From Azolla caroliniana (lineage: Eukaryota; Polypodiophyta), in the NCBI GenBank assembly GCA_043228905.1, contig JBHGNT010000016.1:13268001-13332000 (forward strand): a stretch of DNA of 64,000 nucleotides, in the 5' to 3' direction. Position 1 is the stretch's first letter; each line of letters starts with the position of its first letter. The translations under genes were made by a program, and so were the position numbers. Below are positions 34,121 through 44,648 of this stretch, one piece after another. The notes below the pieces were generated by a model. That model saw nothing but the letters and a program-made list of their open reading frames with translations, did no database searches and was not told where the DNA came from.

Positions 34121-34723
34121 TTACCAAAACTGAGTGATTTTGTTTTTACTCTTCATAGATGATGTTCGTTCCGAAGTTTCCTGAGCAGCCTCTATCTTCT
34201 CTTTCTCAAGCTTTGAAACATGCTTCACTAGGATCTGATCTAAGCTCTCGATCAGCATTTCCTTCAGCTGCGTCTTAAAAGAAACACATGGTTCTGGCTC
34301 GTCAAGACACTGTCTTCTTGCCTTTGAAGCTTCAATCCCTCGTTGAAGCTTAGAGACATGTTTCACCAGAATGCTGCCTGGATCACTGGCTGTTAACAGA
34401 GGATGGAGCACTATCCACGGATTCTTCTTGCTCTAAGCTTTGATCCTTTCGTAGTGCACTTAGACCACATGTCGCTACGATATGTGCAAGTGAAACCTGA
34501 TGATCAACACTTAGATTTACAAACCTTTCGAGCATCATTGAAGCTATGGTTCGGATCACTGATCTCTTCTTCTTTTGTGTTGTTTTGAGAGGTCCCTAGT
34601 GACAGAGTAGTGATCATCTGGTTCCGTGTGATTGATTTGTGGGTGATTCTCATCGGTCAAGGGTTCTCCTACCACAGGGATCGGAGTACTTTGGCAGCTG
34701 CTATTGTTTCTTGATCTTGTCAT
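34121..34723 (-). pseudogene. Fragment resembling RNase P p38-related plant protein
   Basis: Minus strand. Two copies of an ILVKHVSKL motif (DPGSILVKHVSKLQRG and LDQILVKHVSKLEKEK) spaced about 40 residues apart, with charged coiled-coil spacers, resemble the repeats of plant proteins annotated as RNase P subunit p38-related (recall, not searched). An upstream frame starting MTRSRNNSSCQS at 34723 reads DENHPQINHTEPDDHYSV and, after a frame change, LRKDQSLEQEESVDSAPSSV. So this is a piece of a host gene, truncated next to a copia LTR. An intron rather than an indel could explain the frame change. Function cannot be claimed. Confidence 0.45.
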
Positions 34724-34737
34724 GGTTAGGACAGAAT

Positions 34738-35205
34738 TGAATACAAAGTTAGATATAGAGAAACACCATAGCTAACACAGAGAGAGTAGGGATAGGAAAC
34801 AAAGGCAGAGACAGATTGGGAGGCAAGAGAGAGAGGGAGGAACTCCTCCTCAAGGGGGGTCTCCAGGAGGAGGGAGTGCGTATTGGGTTGGGGTGGAACG
34901 AAGAACGTCTCCCGGAGACGGACACACATAGAGAAAGAGAGGGAAAGTGAAACACAACGTTGAGGTGTAACTTTTCTATTCCTTCCTCTTCTTTTCATCC
35001 TCAGTGGGTTGGGTTTATATAGTACAATATCTTTAGGTTACACGACAATACAAAAAGCCAAATGGGGGTAGTTACACCTACTTACCCCATTCTCTCATAT
35101 TTGTACATGCACACAAAAAGCTAAATGTGCATGTGTACACACTCTTTCTCACACTCACATATTACACATTTCTTGTTTATACAAATTACACCCTTATACA
35201 TTACA
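34738..35205 (-). repeat. Copia X 3' LTR
   Basis: 468 bp, minus strand TGTAATGTATAAGG...GTATTCA, with a polypurine run (AAGGGGGTTAATAG) just upstream at about 35206-35220. TATA-like TATATAAACCC at about 35020. Only this LTR is visible. Confidence 0.65.
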
Positions 35206-36060
35206 CTATTAACCCCCTTGTACATCTATACGAGTAACAAAGGTTTTGAAAGATTTAACATGTCGGAAGCAAAACCTTAATGCACTTCGATGTGCTTGGT
35301 CCAAGCATGGAAGTCAGAATTTTTCGCCAACTAGATACTACTAAGGTTATCATACCTCCACCCGCAAATCCTTCAATGGCCGCTTCAGCCAGATGGCTTT
35401 GCATGTTGTGACAACCACTCCTCGGTATTCGACCTCAGTCTTCGATAGTGCCACTATCAGCTACTTTTTACTGCTCCAAGCAATCGCCACACTCCCCAAG
35501 GAGAACACATAACCTGATGTCGATCGTCGATAATCGGCATTTCCTACCCAGTTGGCATCCGTGTAGCCAACAAGTTGTTTGATAACATCTACTTGATATC
35601 GCAACCCTCTATCCTTCGTGTAGCTCCCATATTTCAAGATTTGATGCGCAAACTGAAGCTGGTCGGTTGTCGATTGTGACATAGATTGACTAATCAGACT
35701 GACTGGATAGCTGAGGTTTGGCTAGGTGATGGTTAAATATGAAAGGCTTCCGACAATCAGCTAGAACCGTGTCGCGTCACAAGTCGACCCCGACTCGAGA
35801 CGAAGCTCACATTCTTGTCAAGAGGAGTCGAGACGGATTTACAATCCACCATGCCAAGTTTGAAGAGCATAATTTAGCACTTAATGTCGTTGGTTGATCA
35901 ATATGCCTTTGGGGGTGCAGATAACTTTGATCCCGAGGAAGTAATGAAGGTCTCCTAGATCATTCATCTCGAATGATGCCACCAATTGAGACTTGATGTG
36001 GTTGATTTCCTCTAGGTCTATTTTCCAATTCTACTTCGGTTCTTGTTTGACTAATTGAAA
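35206..36060 (-). pseudogene. Copia X RT end and RNase H remnant
   Basis: Minus strand RNase H with YTDANWVGNADYRRST, YVFSLGSVAIAWSSKK and (near 35290) WTKHIEVH; RT tail around 35700-36050 in broken frames. Several stops. The remainder of the element is missing at 36060. Confidence 0.75.
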
Positions 36061-36979
36061 TGTCAAAGCAAGATCCAACTATTCAGATTATTCGTATTGA
36101 AGATGGTTGTCAAAGCACTGGCTAGAGTGATCCAACTATTCCCACAAATTATGATGTGATGGTAGAGGAGAAGAGAGGAAGAGTTGGATCGTGAACGAGT
36201 TTTGAAGAGGGCTGATTTTCGTTGTCCATCCAAAAAGAAAAATTTGGACATACAAAGGGCTGAATCAAAACCTATACAGGCGTCCAGGAAGTCATCTCCA
36301 GCATTCCGAATGTGGACTGAATTGGAATAAGAGGTAGATGCTTTCTCTTTCATTGAAGATTATGTTCTAAAGCCACATATCTCGGTTCCATTGGGAGACT
36401 TGTTGGCAGTCTCCAAATAGGAAGTATAGGATGATTTATTGCAGAAGGTGTGAAGGAAGAGAATTCCAGTTGATACAACGATGTCTGCAAAAAGGAGGCA
36501 GGATGGAAAGAAGGATCTACACAAGTGTTGAAGCATGAATATAATATTCCGAGGAGCCACTTTACTCGGAATCACTGGGCTCAGGCAACTACGACAACGA
36601 AAGTATGACTTGGTGGTTTATCGGATGCAGTCATGGCTTTGATTAATAGTGGCTTGGAGATAAACCTCATATCCTTGGAGGTTTACAAGAAAGGAGGGTG
36701 ATTGATGACCTCTGATCATTGTTAACCGTGGGACAAAAAGGAGATTATAGTGTGAAACGAATCTTGAGGAACGAGTAGGTAAAGTAGATGAAATATCAAA
36801 CTGAGAATGGGAAAGGTAATGAATTACGTGCAGTCGAGAATGACGGTCGAAAACGAAGACGGACTGGAGTGCACCAAGCAAGAAACAGAAGTTATAAAAC
36901 AAGGAGCGGAATCAACGAGAAAGGAAGTTAGAAAGGGAGATACCCTGTTCCTAGAAAGAATTTTTGCTATCTATCTGAT
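36061..36979 (+). pseudogene. Possible Ty3 gag/protease remnant
   Basis: Plus-strand frames contain PLGDLLAVSK-like and VMALINSGLEINLISLEVY words, the latter resembling a retropepsin (DSG read as NSG). Heavily broken. Identification is tentative. Confidence 0.35.
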
Positions 36980-37239
36980 TGTAACTCCGGCCGTAAGTCG
37001 TGTTGTAAGCCGTGTAACCATTGCATATATTAATATATATCTCATTGTGGGTCTAATCTGTTGGAGTATCTACCTGTGTAATTTGGAATTGCTATCTTAA
37101 TTTCAAGTATAATTTACATGGCTGGTTGTGGTCGACTATTTCTGTAGGTCGGATTGCCGTGCAATCCCTTGTTCTTGCTCACCACTTCGTACCACGATCC
37201 CTTGACCCGATTACCTTAGAAGTAATTGAAGGTGTTACC

Positions 37240-37294
<55 letters not shown>

Positions 37295-38200
37295 ACAATT
37301 TGGCACGCCTGACTCACGCTATTGTGCATCACAGCGAACAACGTCACTGGAAATGCCCAGCCACCCTTACGACGCCCAACTATCTCACGCGCTCTCGACT
37401 CCCATCCCGCCATGCGGAGCCAACTGAGGAAACCACTAACTTCGTGCTCACACAACAATCATTGCTAGAGCCCCTAGAGTTGCACCACTCACCATCAGTG
37501 GTCCCAAATACACAATCACACATAGGCCGCGACCTCGTCACTCCTCCAAGTCCTCCTGAAGTTACCCAAACTGAGTTCAACCCCTTTTTTGGCGCTACCA
37601 GAAGACCCGGACTTCGACACCATGCCTTACCCATATCCACGTTACACGGGTGGCCCCGATGAAGAAGCTCACATCCGCTCTTTTTAATCCACTTGGTAAG
37701 CCAACCATTCGATGGAGCGTCTTACCGCTATAGAGATTGGCACCTCCAAGATCGTCGAGTTCACACTCTCGCTTGATGCTCTTGCCGCATGGTGGTATTC
37801 TCACCACGATCGTAGGGAGTCTACAACATTCCAGGACATCCGCAACTGTTCCTTGAATTATTCCATCACGAGATCCCAAAGCGCGAACTGCTCTGGCAGT
37901 TCTATATGATTGCCTAGGAACCTAACGAAACGGTTTCCCAGTTCACACTCTGGTTTCAAGATCTCTATCGACAACTCGTAGAAGATGTGTCGGCAAATCA
38001 TTTGAAAGATACATTCCTTGTCAGCTTCCGGGAACCTCTACGGACAACACAGGCCCTCACGGAGTTTTCACAACAAACCATTGAGTAGTTGGTCACTCAC
38101 GTTTTAGCTTTAGATAGGGCCCACCTTAACAATTCCTTCTCAATGGGCACTCTCCAAAACAACTTGCCGACACACGAAGAAACCTAGTTTCGGCAACTGT
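36980..38200 (+). mobile_element. Ty3 H-family LTR end and gag, plus strand
   Basis: Probable LTR 36980-37295 (TGTAACTCC...GATAACA), ending in a 50-bp GA tract (37242-37291), then CAATTTGGCACGCC as in element H. Gag words on plus: LPEDPDFDTMPYPYPRYT at about 37600, EIGTSKIVEFTLSLDALAAWW at 37730, EPNETVSQFTLWFQDLYRQL at 37920. Many stops and frame changes. Cut at 38200 by the Ty3-3 LTR. Confidence 0.68.
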
Positions 38201-38279
38201 TGTCAGGAATATTACTACTACTGACAGGGAATTAGTACTAAAAGATGAGGATTAGTACTAAGAAGGGTGCAGATCTCTC

Positions 38280-38315
<36 letters not shown>

Positions 38316-39707
38316 TGATAACAAAGATATATATACTATATGAGGAGAATATACAAGAATAGCTAGGAGGCTTAAGACTGGCATTGAACCGATTTGGTTC
38401 TTAATAATGCCATGTGCCTCTTTTTATAGTGGCTTAGGAATACTCTTGACATTTCTAGAATGTTCCAGAGAAATCTAGAATATACATGGATTTCTTAAAT
38501 GAATAAATAAATAGAAATAATGATCTTCGTATTACAATGTATAGCTTAATGGTAAGGCTTCAACCTATGTGACACAAGGTTATGGGTTCAAATCCTTTTG
38601 AAGCTATACCATGCTCTATCATGACACTATCGGGATTTGGCTTGTCGGGATATCACTGATGAAAGTCCGTAAAACAAACAGAGCATTTACAACATTCTCA
38701 ACTCGTTCCCAAGTATGCTTGCTTGGACTATAGCCTAGCCAATCGACCAAATATCGCTTAAAGCTTGTTGCGAACAATCTTGGAATCGAGGATGGCAACT
38801 ACTTTGTACTCTGGTCCTGATTCAAGCTCGATCGGGGGTGGAGGTGGTGTAATACGATTCGGAATAGTGTTGTCTTGATACGGTTTGAGAAGAGAACTAT
38901 GAAAAACCGGATGTATCCATAGTTGCAGAGGTAGATCGAGACGAAAAGTGACATCATTAATTTTTCCGATAATACTTAAAGGACCTAATCATCGATAATC
39001 CAATTTATCACATGGTTGAGTAGTTTTGATGTGTCGTCGTAATAGCCATACCCGATCTCCAATATTAAAACTGGATGGAAGCCGATGACAATCCACATAA
39101 TCCTTCTGTGTTTGTTGAGCTTGTTGTAAATGAGGAGATAAGTCTGCATGTATCTTGTGTAGCCGTTCCAAACGATCCTCAGCATAAGGATTTGTGGGTA
39201 ACTCCAGAGTTTTGAATACACACCATCGAGGATGATAGCTTGTATAAGCATAAAATGGTGTAACCCTAGTCGATGAGTGGACAAAGTTATTATACAAATT
39301 CGGGAAAGTGGAGAATATCTGCCCAGTCATTTTGTTGATAGCTTAGAAAACAACGAAGATATTGTTCAAGCGTTTGATTTGTTCGTTCTGCTTGTCTGTC
39401 TGTTTGCGGGTGGTAGCCAGAGGAGAGGTTACAAGTGACCTTGAGCATTTTGAAAAGATTCTTCCAAAATTTCGAGAAAAATTGGGGTCCACGGTTGCTG
39501 ATGCCATGATGCCGACATACCTCACGCATGATAGTTTCGACATTCTCTTCACTAGTGATTTCCTTAGTACAAGGCAGAAAATGTGCCATCTTCGTATATT
39601 GATCTACTACTGTTAAGATCACATCCAATCCCTTTGAAACTGGAAGATCTGTGATGGAATCTAGAGAAATGGATTGCCACGACTTTCTCGGAATTGGTAA
39701 TGGTTCT
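38201..39707 (-). mobile_element. Ty3-3: 3' LTR and integrase end, truncated
   Basis: Same family as Ty3-1 and Ty3-2. 3' LTR 38201-38626; chromodomain and integrase tail to about 39000; integrase core words ISNRGPQFFSKFW and SSGYHPQTDRQAERTNQTLEQYLR at 39290-39628. It stops at 39707 against the start of an A-family copia LTR; its 5' part is not found on the other side. Carries stops and a short deletion after CRHHG. Confidence 0.88.
38539..38609 (+). other. tRNA-like module in Ty3-3 LTR
   Basis: Best-preserved case: a 7-bp acceptor-like stem GTATAGC (38539-38545) / GCTATAC (38603-38609), A-box-like TAGCTTAATGGTAAGG and a B box GGTTCAAATCC at 38585-38595 matching the Pol III consensus. Length 71 nt. 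On the strand opposite to the element. Confidence 0.6.
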
Positions 39708-39925
39708 TGTTTAGAATCAAGCTCAACCTAATCTAGTGTGTGAACACACCCATGAGAGTCCTTGTGCACTCAAAGGTCAAAAGTCACCACTCTTATCTAC
39801 ACATTAACTATGTGTCATAGAATCATATTCTATGACACATAACTAATGAGTTTCCACATTCCCCATGACCCATGAGCTTTGGTAGTTAATGAAGAGAAAG
39901 AAAGAAAGAAAGAAAGATATATTAA
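39708..39925 (+). repeat. A2 copia 5' LTR, left part
   Basis: Starts TGTTTAGAATCAAGCTCAACC and runs to a GAAA repeat at 39897-39925. It is homologous to the A LTR, with the 29-bp inverted repeat at 39811-39839. The rest of the LTR is at about 47109-47331; a LINE fragment separates them. Confidence 0.82.
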
Positions 39926-40617
39926 CTTCTTCTAAGGCCAAATTTGGCCCATGAGACAATTGGTTTACAACAAAAATGAGTGTTTATCCAATCATCAAAA
40001 CTAAAATAAAAGAAAATAGCTTAAGCTAAGAGAGTTCTAGTAGTGTACAAAACTTTGCACTAAGCCTAATCTCATTTCCACCCAAGTCTCTCAAAAAGAA
40101 GGGGGAGGTCAAAAGTTTTTGGTGTGGGTGTGACCCATGGTCCCGATGCATAGAGTGCCCTAGCCATGGCTTCTAGGCGGTGTAGTTCACGTTCCCTTAT
40201 TTTCTTTATTGCTTCTACATCTCGTCGAGTTGCTTTGAAACCCGACATCCAAGGGCGTTTGGTTCTTCTTTGATTTTTTGCTTCATCAAGGAAAAGCCCG
40301 AGTGGTGTAGGTGTGTCGACATTCATTGTCTCCCCATGTTCCTGAAAAACTTCATTTGTTACATGTTGGTAAACATTAGCAACATTATTATCAATGTTTT
40401 GTAACTTATTCTCTCTGTGTTGTTTCAATTCTAAGATGTATATTCCTAATTTCTTTATATCTAGTGTATCTAATAGTTTAGGGAGGGTGGGAGAGGAACC
40501 AAGTATGTCTTGGTATTTTGCCCTTATCTTGACATAGGTGGGGCATTTGCATGTAAAATGGTACTCATCCTCTACCTCTATGTGGCATAACCTACATATC
40601 CTTTCCTCCCTAGGGAC
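39926..40617 (-). pseudogene. LINE ORF2 3' part (zinc-finger end)
   Basis: Minus strand. ICRLCHIEVEDEYHF and CKCPTY at about 40600-40540 form the Cys-rich motif found near the C terminus of many LINE ORF2 proteins; the frame then runs through KKLGIYILELKQHRENK to a stop at 40072. The 3' tail ends near 39926 at the LTR. It joins 46301 onward after removing Ty3-2: the words NGVP and REERIC become continuous. Confidence 0.8.
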
Positions 40618-41055
40618 TGTCAGGAATAGTACTAAAACAGAGATGGAATTAGTACTAAGAAGAGTAGTACTATTAGTACTATTAGTACTAAGAGGACGGG
40701 ACTGCGTAAGATTCCCGAGAGAGAGGAAGTGAGAAGAGGAGAGAGAGAGAGAAATAGGATGATGACAGCAGCTCTTATATTATATGAAAAATAAGTACAA
40801 ATCGACTAAGAGGCTTAAGACTGGTGTTGAACCAATTTGGTTCAACATAATGCTTAGTGCCTTCTTTTATAGTGTTCTCAGGAATAATCCTGAAGCTTCT
40901 AGAATGTTCCAGAGAAATCTGGAATATACATTACTTTCTTATAATAAAACATAAATGAAAATAATATTCTATGAATTACAACAGATGGTGAGATGGTTAA
41001 GAGCTCGACCCATATACCATAAGGTCATGGGTTCGAGTCTTGCCATCTCATGACA
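40618..41055 (-). repeat. 3' LTR of Ty3-2
   Basis: 438 bp; differs from 45863-46300 at two positions (near 40723 and 40911). Preceded on the minus strand by the polypurine tract AAGGGGGAGATAG at 41056-41068. Confidence 0.95.
40984..41047 (+). other. tRNA-like module in Ty3-2 3' LTR
   Basis: Ends pair as GATGGT (40984-40989) / GCCATC (41042-41047), with AGATGGTTAAGAGC as an A-box-like and GGTTCGAGTCT as a B-box-like word. 64 nt. Confidence 0.55.
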
Positions 41056-41066
41056 CTATCTCCCCC

Positions 41067-44000
41067 TTAAAGACGACGAGTGGAACGAGTCAGCGCTACT
41101 TGCGGACCGGGTTTGTCCGGATACTTTCGGTGGAAATCAGCAAGAAGATCTTGTGCATTGGCAACATTCTCGACGGGTTCCCAAGTACGTTCACTCGGAC
41201 TATAACCGAGCCAATCGACCAAGTAATAGAGTTTGTTGCGAACAAGTTTGGAATCGAGGATGGCAGCAACTTCATACTCCGGGCCGGCGTCCAACTCCAG
41301 TGGGGGCGGCGGTGGTGTCACACGATCGGGAATGGTGTTTGCTTTATAAGGTTCAAGAAGAGAACAATGGAAAACCGGATGTATCTGAAGCTGCGGAGGG
41401 AGATCAAGGCGGAAGGTGACATCATTAATCTTCCCCGTAATACGGAAAGGACCGAGTCGTCGATAATCCAACTTGTCGCACGGTCGAGTAGTCTTGATGT
41501 GACGACGTAAGAGCCATACTCGATCTCCGATGGCAAAAGAGGAGGGAATCCGATGACGATCCGCATAAGTCTTCTGTGTGTGTTGAGCATGACGAAGGTG
41601 AGTAGAGAGATCCATCTGGATCTTGCGTAGCCTCTCCAAATGATCCTCGGCACGAGGGTTGGTAGGTAGCTCCGGAGTGTCGATCACCGACCAGCGAGGA
41701 TGGAAACCGGTATAAGCGAAAAATGGGGAGACCCGAGTCGAGGAGTGAATAGCATTATTATACGCAAACTCCGCAAAGTGGAGAATCTCGGCCCAATCGT
41801 CCTGTTGATAACTCAGGAAACACCGGAGATATTGCTCCAGCGTTTGGTTTGTTCGTTCCGCCTGTCCGTCGGTTTGAGGATGGTAGCCGGAGGAGAGGTT
41901 GCAGGAGACCTTGAGCATCTTGAAGAGATGCTGCCAAAATTTGGAGACAAATTGCGGGCCTCGGTCACTGATAATACTGTCTGGGAGGCCATGATGCCGA
42001 AAAACCTCACGCATAACAAGAGCGGCGGTTTCCTCGCTAGTGATGGCTTTAGTACATGGCACAAAATGTGCCATCTTCGTATATCGATCGACGACGGTTA
42101 GGATAGCATCGAACCCTTTCGAGACCGGCAGATCTGTGATAAAATCAAGACAAATAGACTGCCATGGCTTACTTGGAATTGGTAAAGGTTCCAACAAGCC
42201 ATATGGATGGTGTCGTGGCATCTTTGCTCGGCAGCAAGCATCACAGGTCCGAACGTAGTCGTCGACAAAACGGCGCATGTGGGGCCACCAAAAAGATCGC
42301 TGCACTAGCTCCAACGTCTTAGTACTACCGAAATGTCCCGCCGTATGGGTGTCGTGACAATGTTGGACAATTTGAAGGCGACAGGAGCAATCGGGGACAT
42401 ATACGCGCTTTTTAAAGAATAACAAGCCATCATGATATTCGAATTGTCGGTAGTCAATACCTGGTTGTTGAGACTGAGAACAGGATGCCCGAGAAGTATC
42501 AATGTGCGCCAGGATGTCTTGAGCAAAACTATCCGTCTTCAAGGTTGCACGTATGTCATCGGTAATCCGTGAATCCATCGGGGTGTGAAAAATCCGCGTC
42601 GTGTGCAATCGTGTTGGTCCCAAGATTACTTGCTTTTGATTATCAAATGTTGCTTCACCAGGACGAGGTGCAAGATATGAACGTCGTGATAGTGCATCTG
42701 CTTTTCCTTGCTGCTTCCCCGGTCGATATGTGATTTTGAAGTCGAAACGCGTGAGGAATTGCGCCCACCGAGCTTGCCGTCGATTTAGTATGCGAGCGTT
42801 CTGAAAATAAGCAAGATTTTTATGATCGCTGAAGACAATGACCTGATGTGGAGAGCCCTCTAAGAAATGCCGCCATTGTATAAATGAATCCACGATGGCT
42901 AATAACTCCTTGTCATGTATTTCGTAGTTGATTTCTGCGACATTGAATTTGCGCGAATGAAAAGCCACCGGATGCAACTCTTCTTTATCACCTTGTTGAG
43001 AAAGGATGCTACCGAGGGCGAAATCTGATGCGTCGGCCTCCATGATGAATGGTTTGCTTGTATCCACATGAGCTAGAATCGGTGCTGATGTAAAGGCTTT
43101 CTTAAGATGCCGAAAAGCCATATCTGCTTCAATGGACCAAAGAAATGCTTGGCCCTTCTTCGTAAGTTGTGTGAGAGGTAAAATAATCTTCGAGTAATCC
43201 TGTATAAACTTACGGTAGAAGTTAGCAAAACCTAGAAAACATTGTACATCTCGTACCGACCGTGGAATTTGCCACTCTAGTACAGTTTGGATCTTAGCTG
43301 GATCCATGGCGATGCCCTTTGAGGAGATGACGTAGCCTAGAAATTCCACTTGCTTGCAGTCAAAGCTACATTTTTCTAGCTTGGCATAAAGACCATTCTC
43401 GCGGAGTCGCTTTAGTACTAATAGTACATGAGAGTCATGCTCTTCCTGGGTCTTCGAATAAATCAACAGATCATCCAGATAAATGATCAAACAGATATCC
43501 AAGAGGTCTCTGAATATATCATTTGCCATGTGTTGGAAGACTGCGGGTGCATTGGTTAGGCCAAACGGCATAACAGTATACTCAAAATGCCCATACCGCG
43601 TGCGAAAAGCGGTCTTCCACTCATCTCCCGGTCGGATCCGCACGAGATTATACGCTCCGCGTAGGTCGATTTTAGTAAAAAACTTGGCACCATTAACTCG
43701 CTCTAAAAGACTTGATATAAGAGGAAGTGCATACCTATTCCGGATGGTGACTTTATTTAATCCGCGGTAATCAACGACAAGACGAAGTGAGCCATCTTTC
43801 TTCTTGACAAAGAAGATGGGTGCACCGGCCGGAGATTTCGAATGACGGATGAACCCGCTTGCCAAGTTCTCCTCTATGTAGGCTCGAAGGACTTCTAACT
43901 CGGTGGGTGACAGGTTGTAAATTGGTCCCCATGGTGGCTCGGTTCCTGGTTGTAAATCGATGGGACAGTCATAGGGACGGTGATGAGGAAGGGTACCGGC

Positions 44001-44639
44001 TTTTACCTTGTCAAATACATCGGCATAAGGATGATATTTTGCCGGAAGTTGTACTGAGGAGTCCTTCTTAATAGTGTTGGAAGGATGTACTGATATGGAA
44101 AATAGGAACATTGCCTCCTTGGGTCCTTCTTCGCGTAGTTGATGGAGTGAAATGGTCGAAACTCGGCGAGTTGATTCTTGGGGTGGTCGATATCGGACTT
44201 CTCTTGTTCTCCAATCTATGGCTGGATTATGTAACTCAAGCCAAGGTAATCCTAGGACAATGGGATGCTCTGGACTACTAATTATATTAAATGATATTAT
44301 ACACACAAAACTACCTAGGACAACTTGAATGGGTTCTGATTCTTCTACAATATTCCCGGAAGCAATGGGACGACCATCAATGACCACTACAGATGCGGGA
44401 CAAGGAAGTTTTCTTAAGGATATCTGAGAAGCTTGGGCAAAATTTCGATCCATGAAACAGGAATTAGCTCCGGAATCTAAAAGTGCTAGGACGGGTACTG
44501 GGGGAGTACTTTTAGTACTAACAATGACTTGGGCTAGGAACACATTGCTAACTTGCTTGGAAGGAATGGAACCACTAATGGGCTGTACAGATCTAGGGCT
44601 GTTGTCCAACCAAATGGCTCCTATTTTGGCTGGACTCAA
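41067..44639 (-). CDS. Ty3-2 Pol polyprotein, open
   Basis: Open for 1190 codons from 44639, entered by a -1 shift from gag rather than by its own ATG. Protease LLDSGANSCFMD (about residue 58); [31 protein letters not shown] and YLDD; RNase H MEADASDFALGS; integrase with HHCC zinc finger (CHDTHTAGH, CDACC), core LDFITDLP, ISDRGPQF and GQAERTNQTLEQYLR; chromodomain at about 1115-1170 (YLVDWLGYSPSERTWEP). Catalytic residues of all four enzymes look intact. It would copy the RNA and integrate the cDNA; the chromodomain may steer integration to marked chromatin. Confidence 0.95.
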   Translation of the reverse strand: MSPAKIGAIWLDNSPRSVQPISGSIPSKQVSNVFLAQVIVSTKSTPPVPVLALLDSGANSCFMDRNFAQASQISLRKLPCPASVVVIDGRPIASGNIVEESEPIQVVLGSFVCIISFNIISSPEHPIVLGLPWLELHNPAIDWRTREVRYRPPQESTRRVSTISLHQLREEGPKEAMFLFSISVHPSNTIKKDSSVQLPAKYHPYADVFDKVKAGTLPHHRPYDCPIDLQPGTEPPWGPIYNLSPTELEVLRAYIEENLASGFIRHSKSPAGAPIFFVKKKDGSLRLVVDYRGLNKVTIRNRYALPLISSLLERVNGAKFFTKIDLRGAYNLVRIRPGDEWKTAFRTRYGHFEYTVMPFGLTNAPAVFQHMANDIFRDLLDICLIIYLDDLLIYSKTQEEHDSHVLLVLKRLRENGLYAKLEKCSFDCKQVEFLGYVISSKGIAMDPAKIQTVLEWQIPRSVRDVQCFLGFANFYRKFIQDYSKIILPLTQLTKKGQAFLWSIEADMAFRHLKKAFTSAPILAHVDTSKPFIMEADASDFALGSILSQQGDKEELHPVAFHSRKFNVAEINYEIHDKELLAIVDSFIQWRHFLEGSPHQVIVFSDHKNLAYFQNARILNRRQARWAQFLTRFDFKITYRPGKQQGKADALSRRSYLAPRPGEATFDNQKQVILGPTRLHTTRIFHTPMDSRITDDIRATLKTDSFAQDILAHIDTSRASCSQSQQPGIDYRQFEYHDGLLFFKKRVYVPDCSCRLQIVQHCHDTHTAGHFGSTKTLELVQRSFWWPHMRRFVDDYVRTCDACCRAKMPRHHPYGLLEPLPIPSKPWQSICLDFITDLPVSKGFDAILTVVDRYTKMAHFVPCTKAITSEETAALVMREVFRHHGLPDSIISDRGPQFVSKFWQHLFKMLKVSCNLSSGYHPQTDGQAERTNQTLEQYLRCFLSYQQDDWAEILHFAEFAYNNAIHSSTRVSPFFAYTGFHPRWSVIDTPELPTNPRAEDHLERLRKIQMDLSTHLRHAQHTQKTYADRHRIPSSFAIGDRVWLLRRHIKTTRPCDKLDYRRLGPFRITGKINDVTFRLDLPPQLQIHPVFHCSLLEPYKANTIPDRVTPPPPPLELDAGPEYEVAAILDSKLVRNKLYYLVDWLGYSPSERTWEPVENVANAQDLLADFHRKYPDKPGPQVALTRSTRRL

Positions 44640-44648
44640 TCGTTTAAC
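44604..44648 (-). promoter_or_regulatory. Putative -1 ribosomal frameshift signal, Ty3-2
   Basis: GTTAAAC at 44648-44642, spacer 44641-44636 including the gag TGA, stem arms 44635-44625 and 44614-44604 (11 bp, one G-U), 10-nt loop. A loop word GGAGCC could also pair with GGTTCC about 50 nt downstream, giving a pseudoknot. Same as Ty3-1. Confidence 0.82.
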
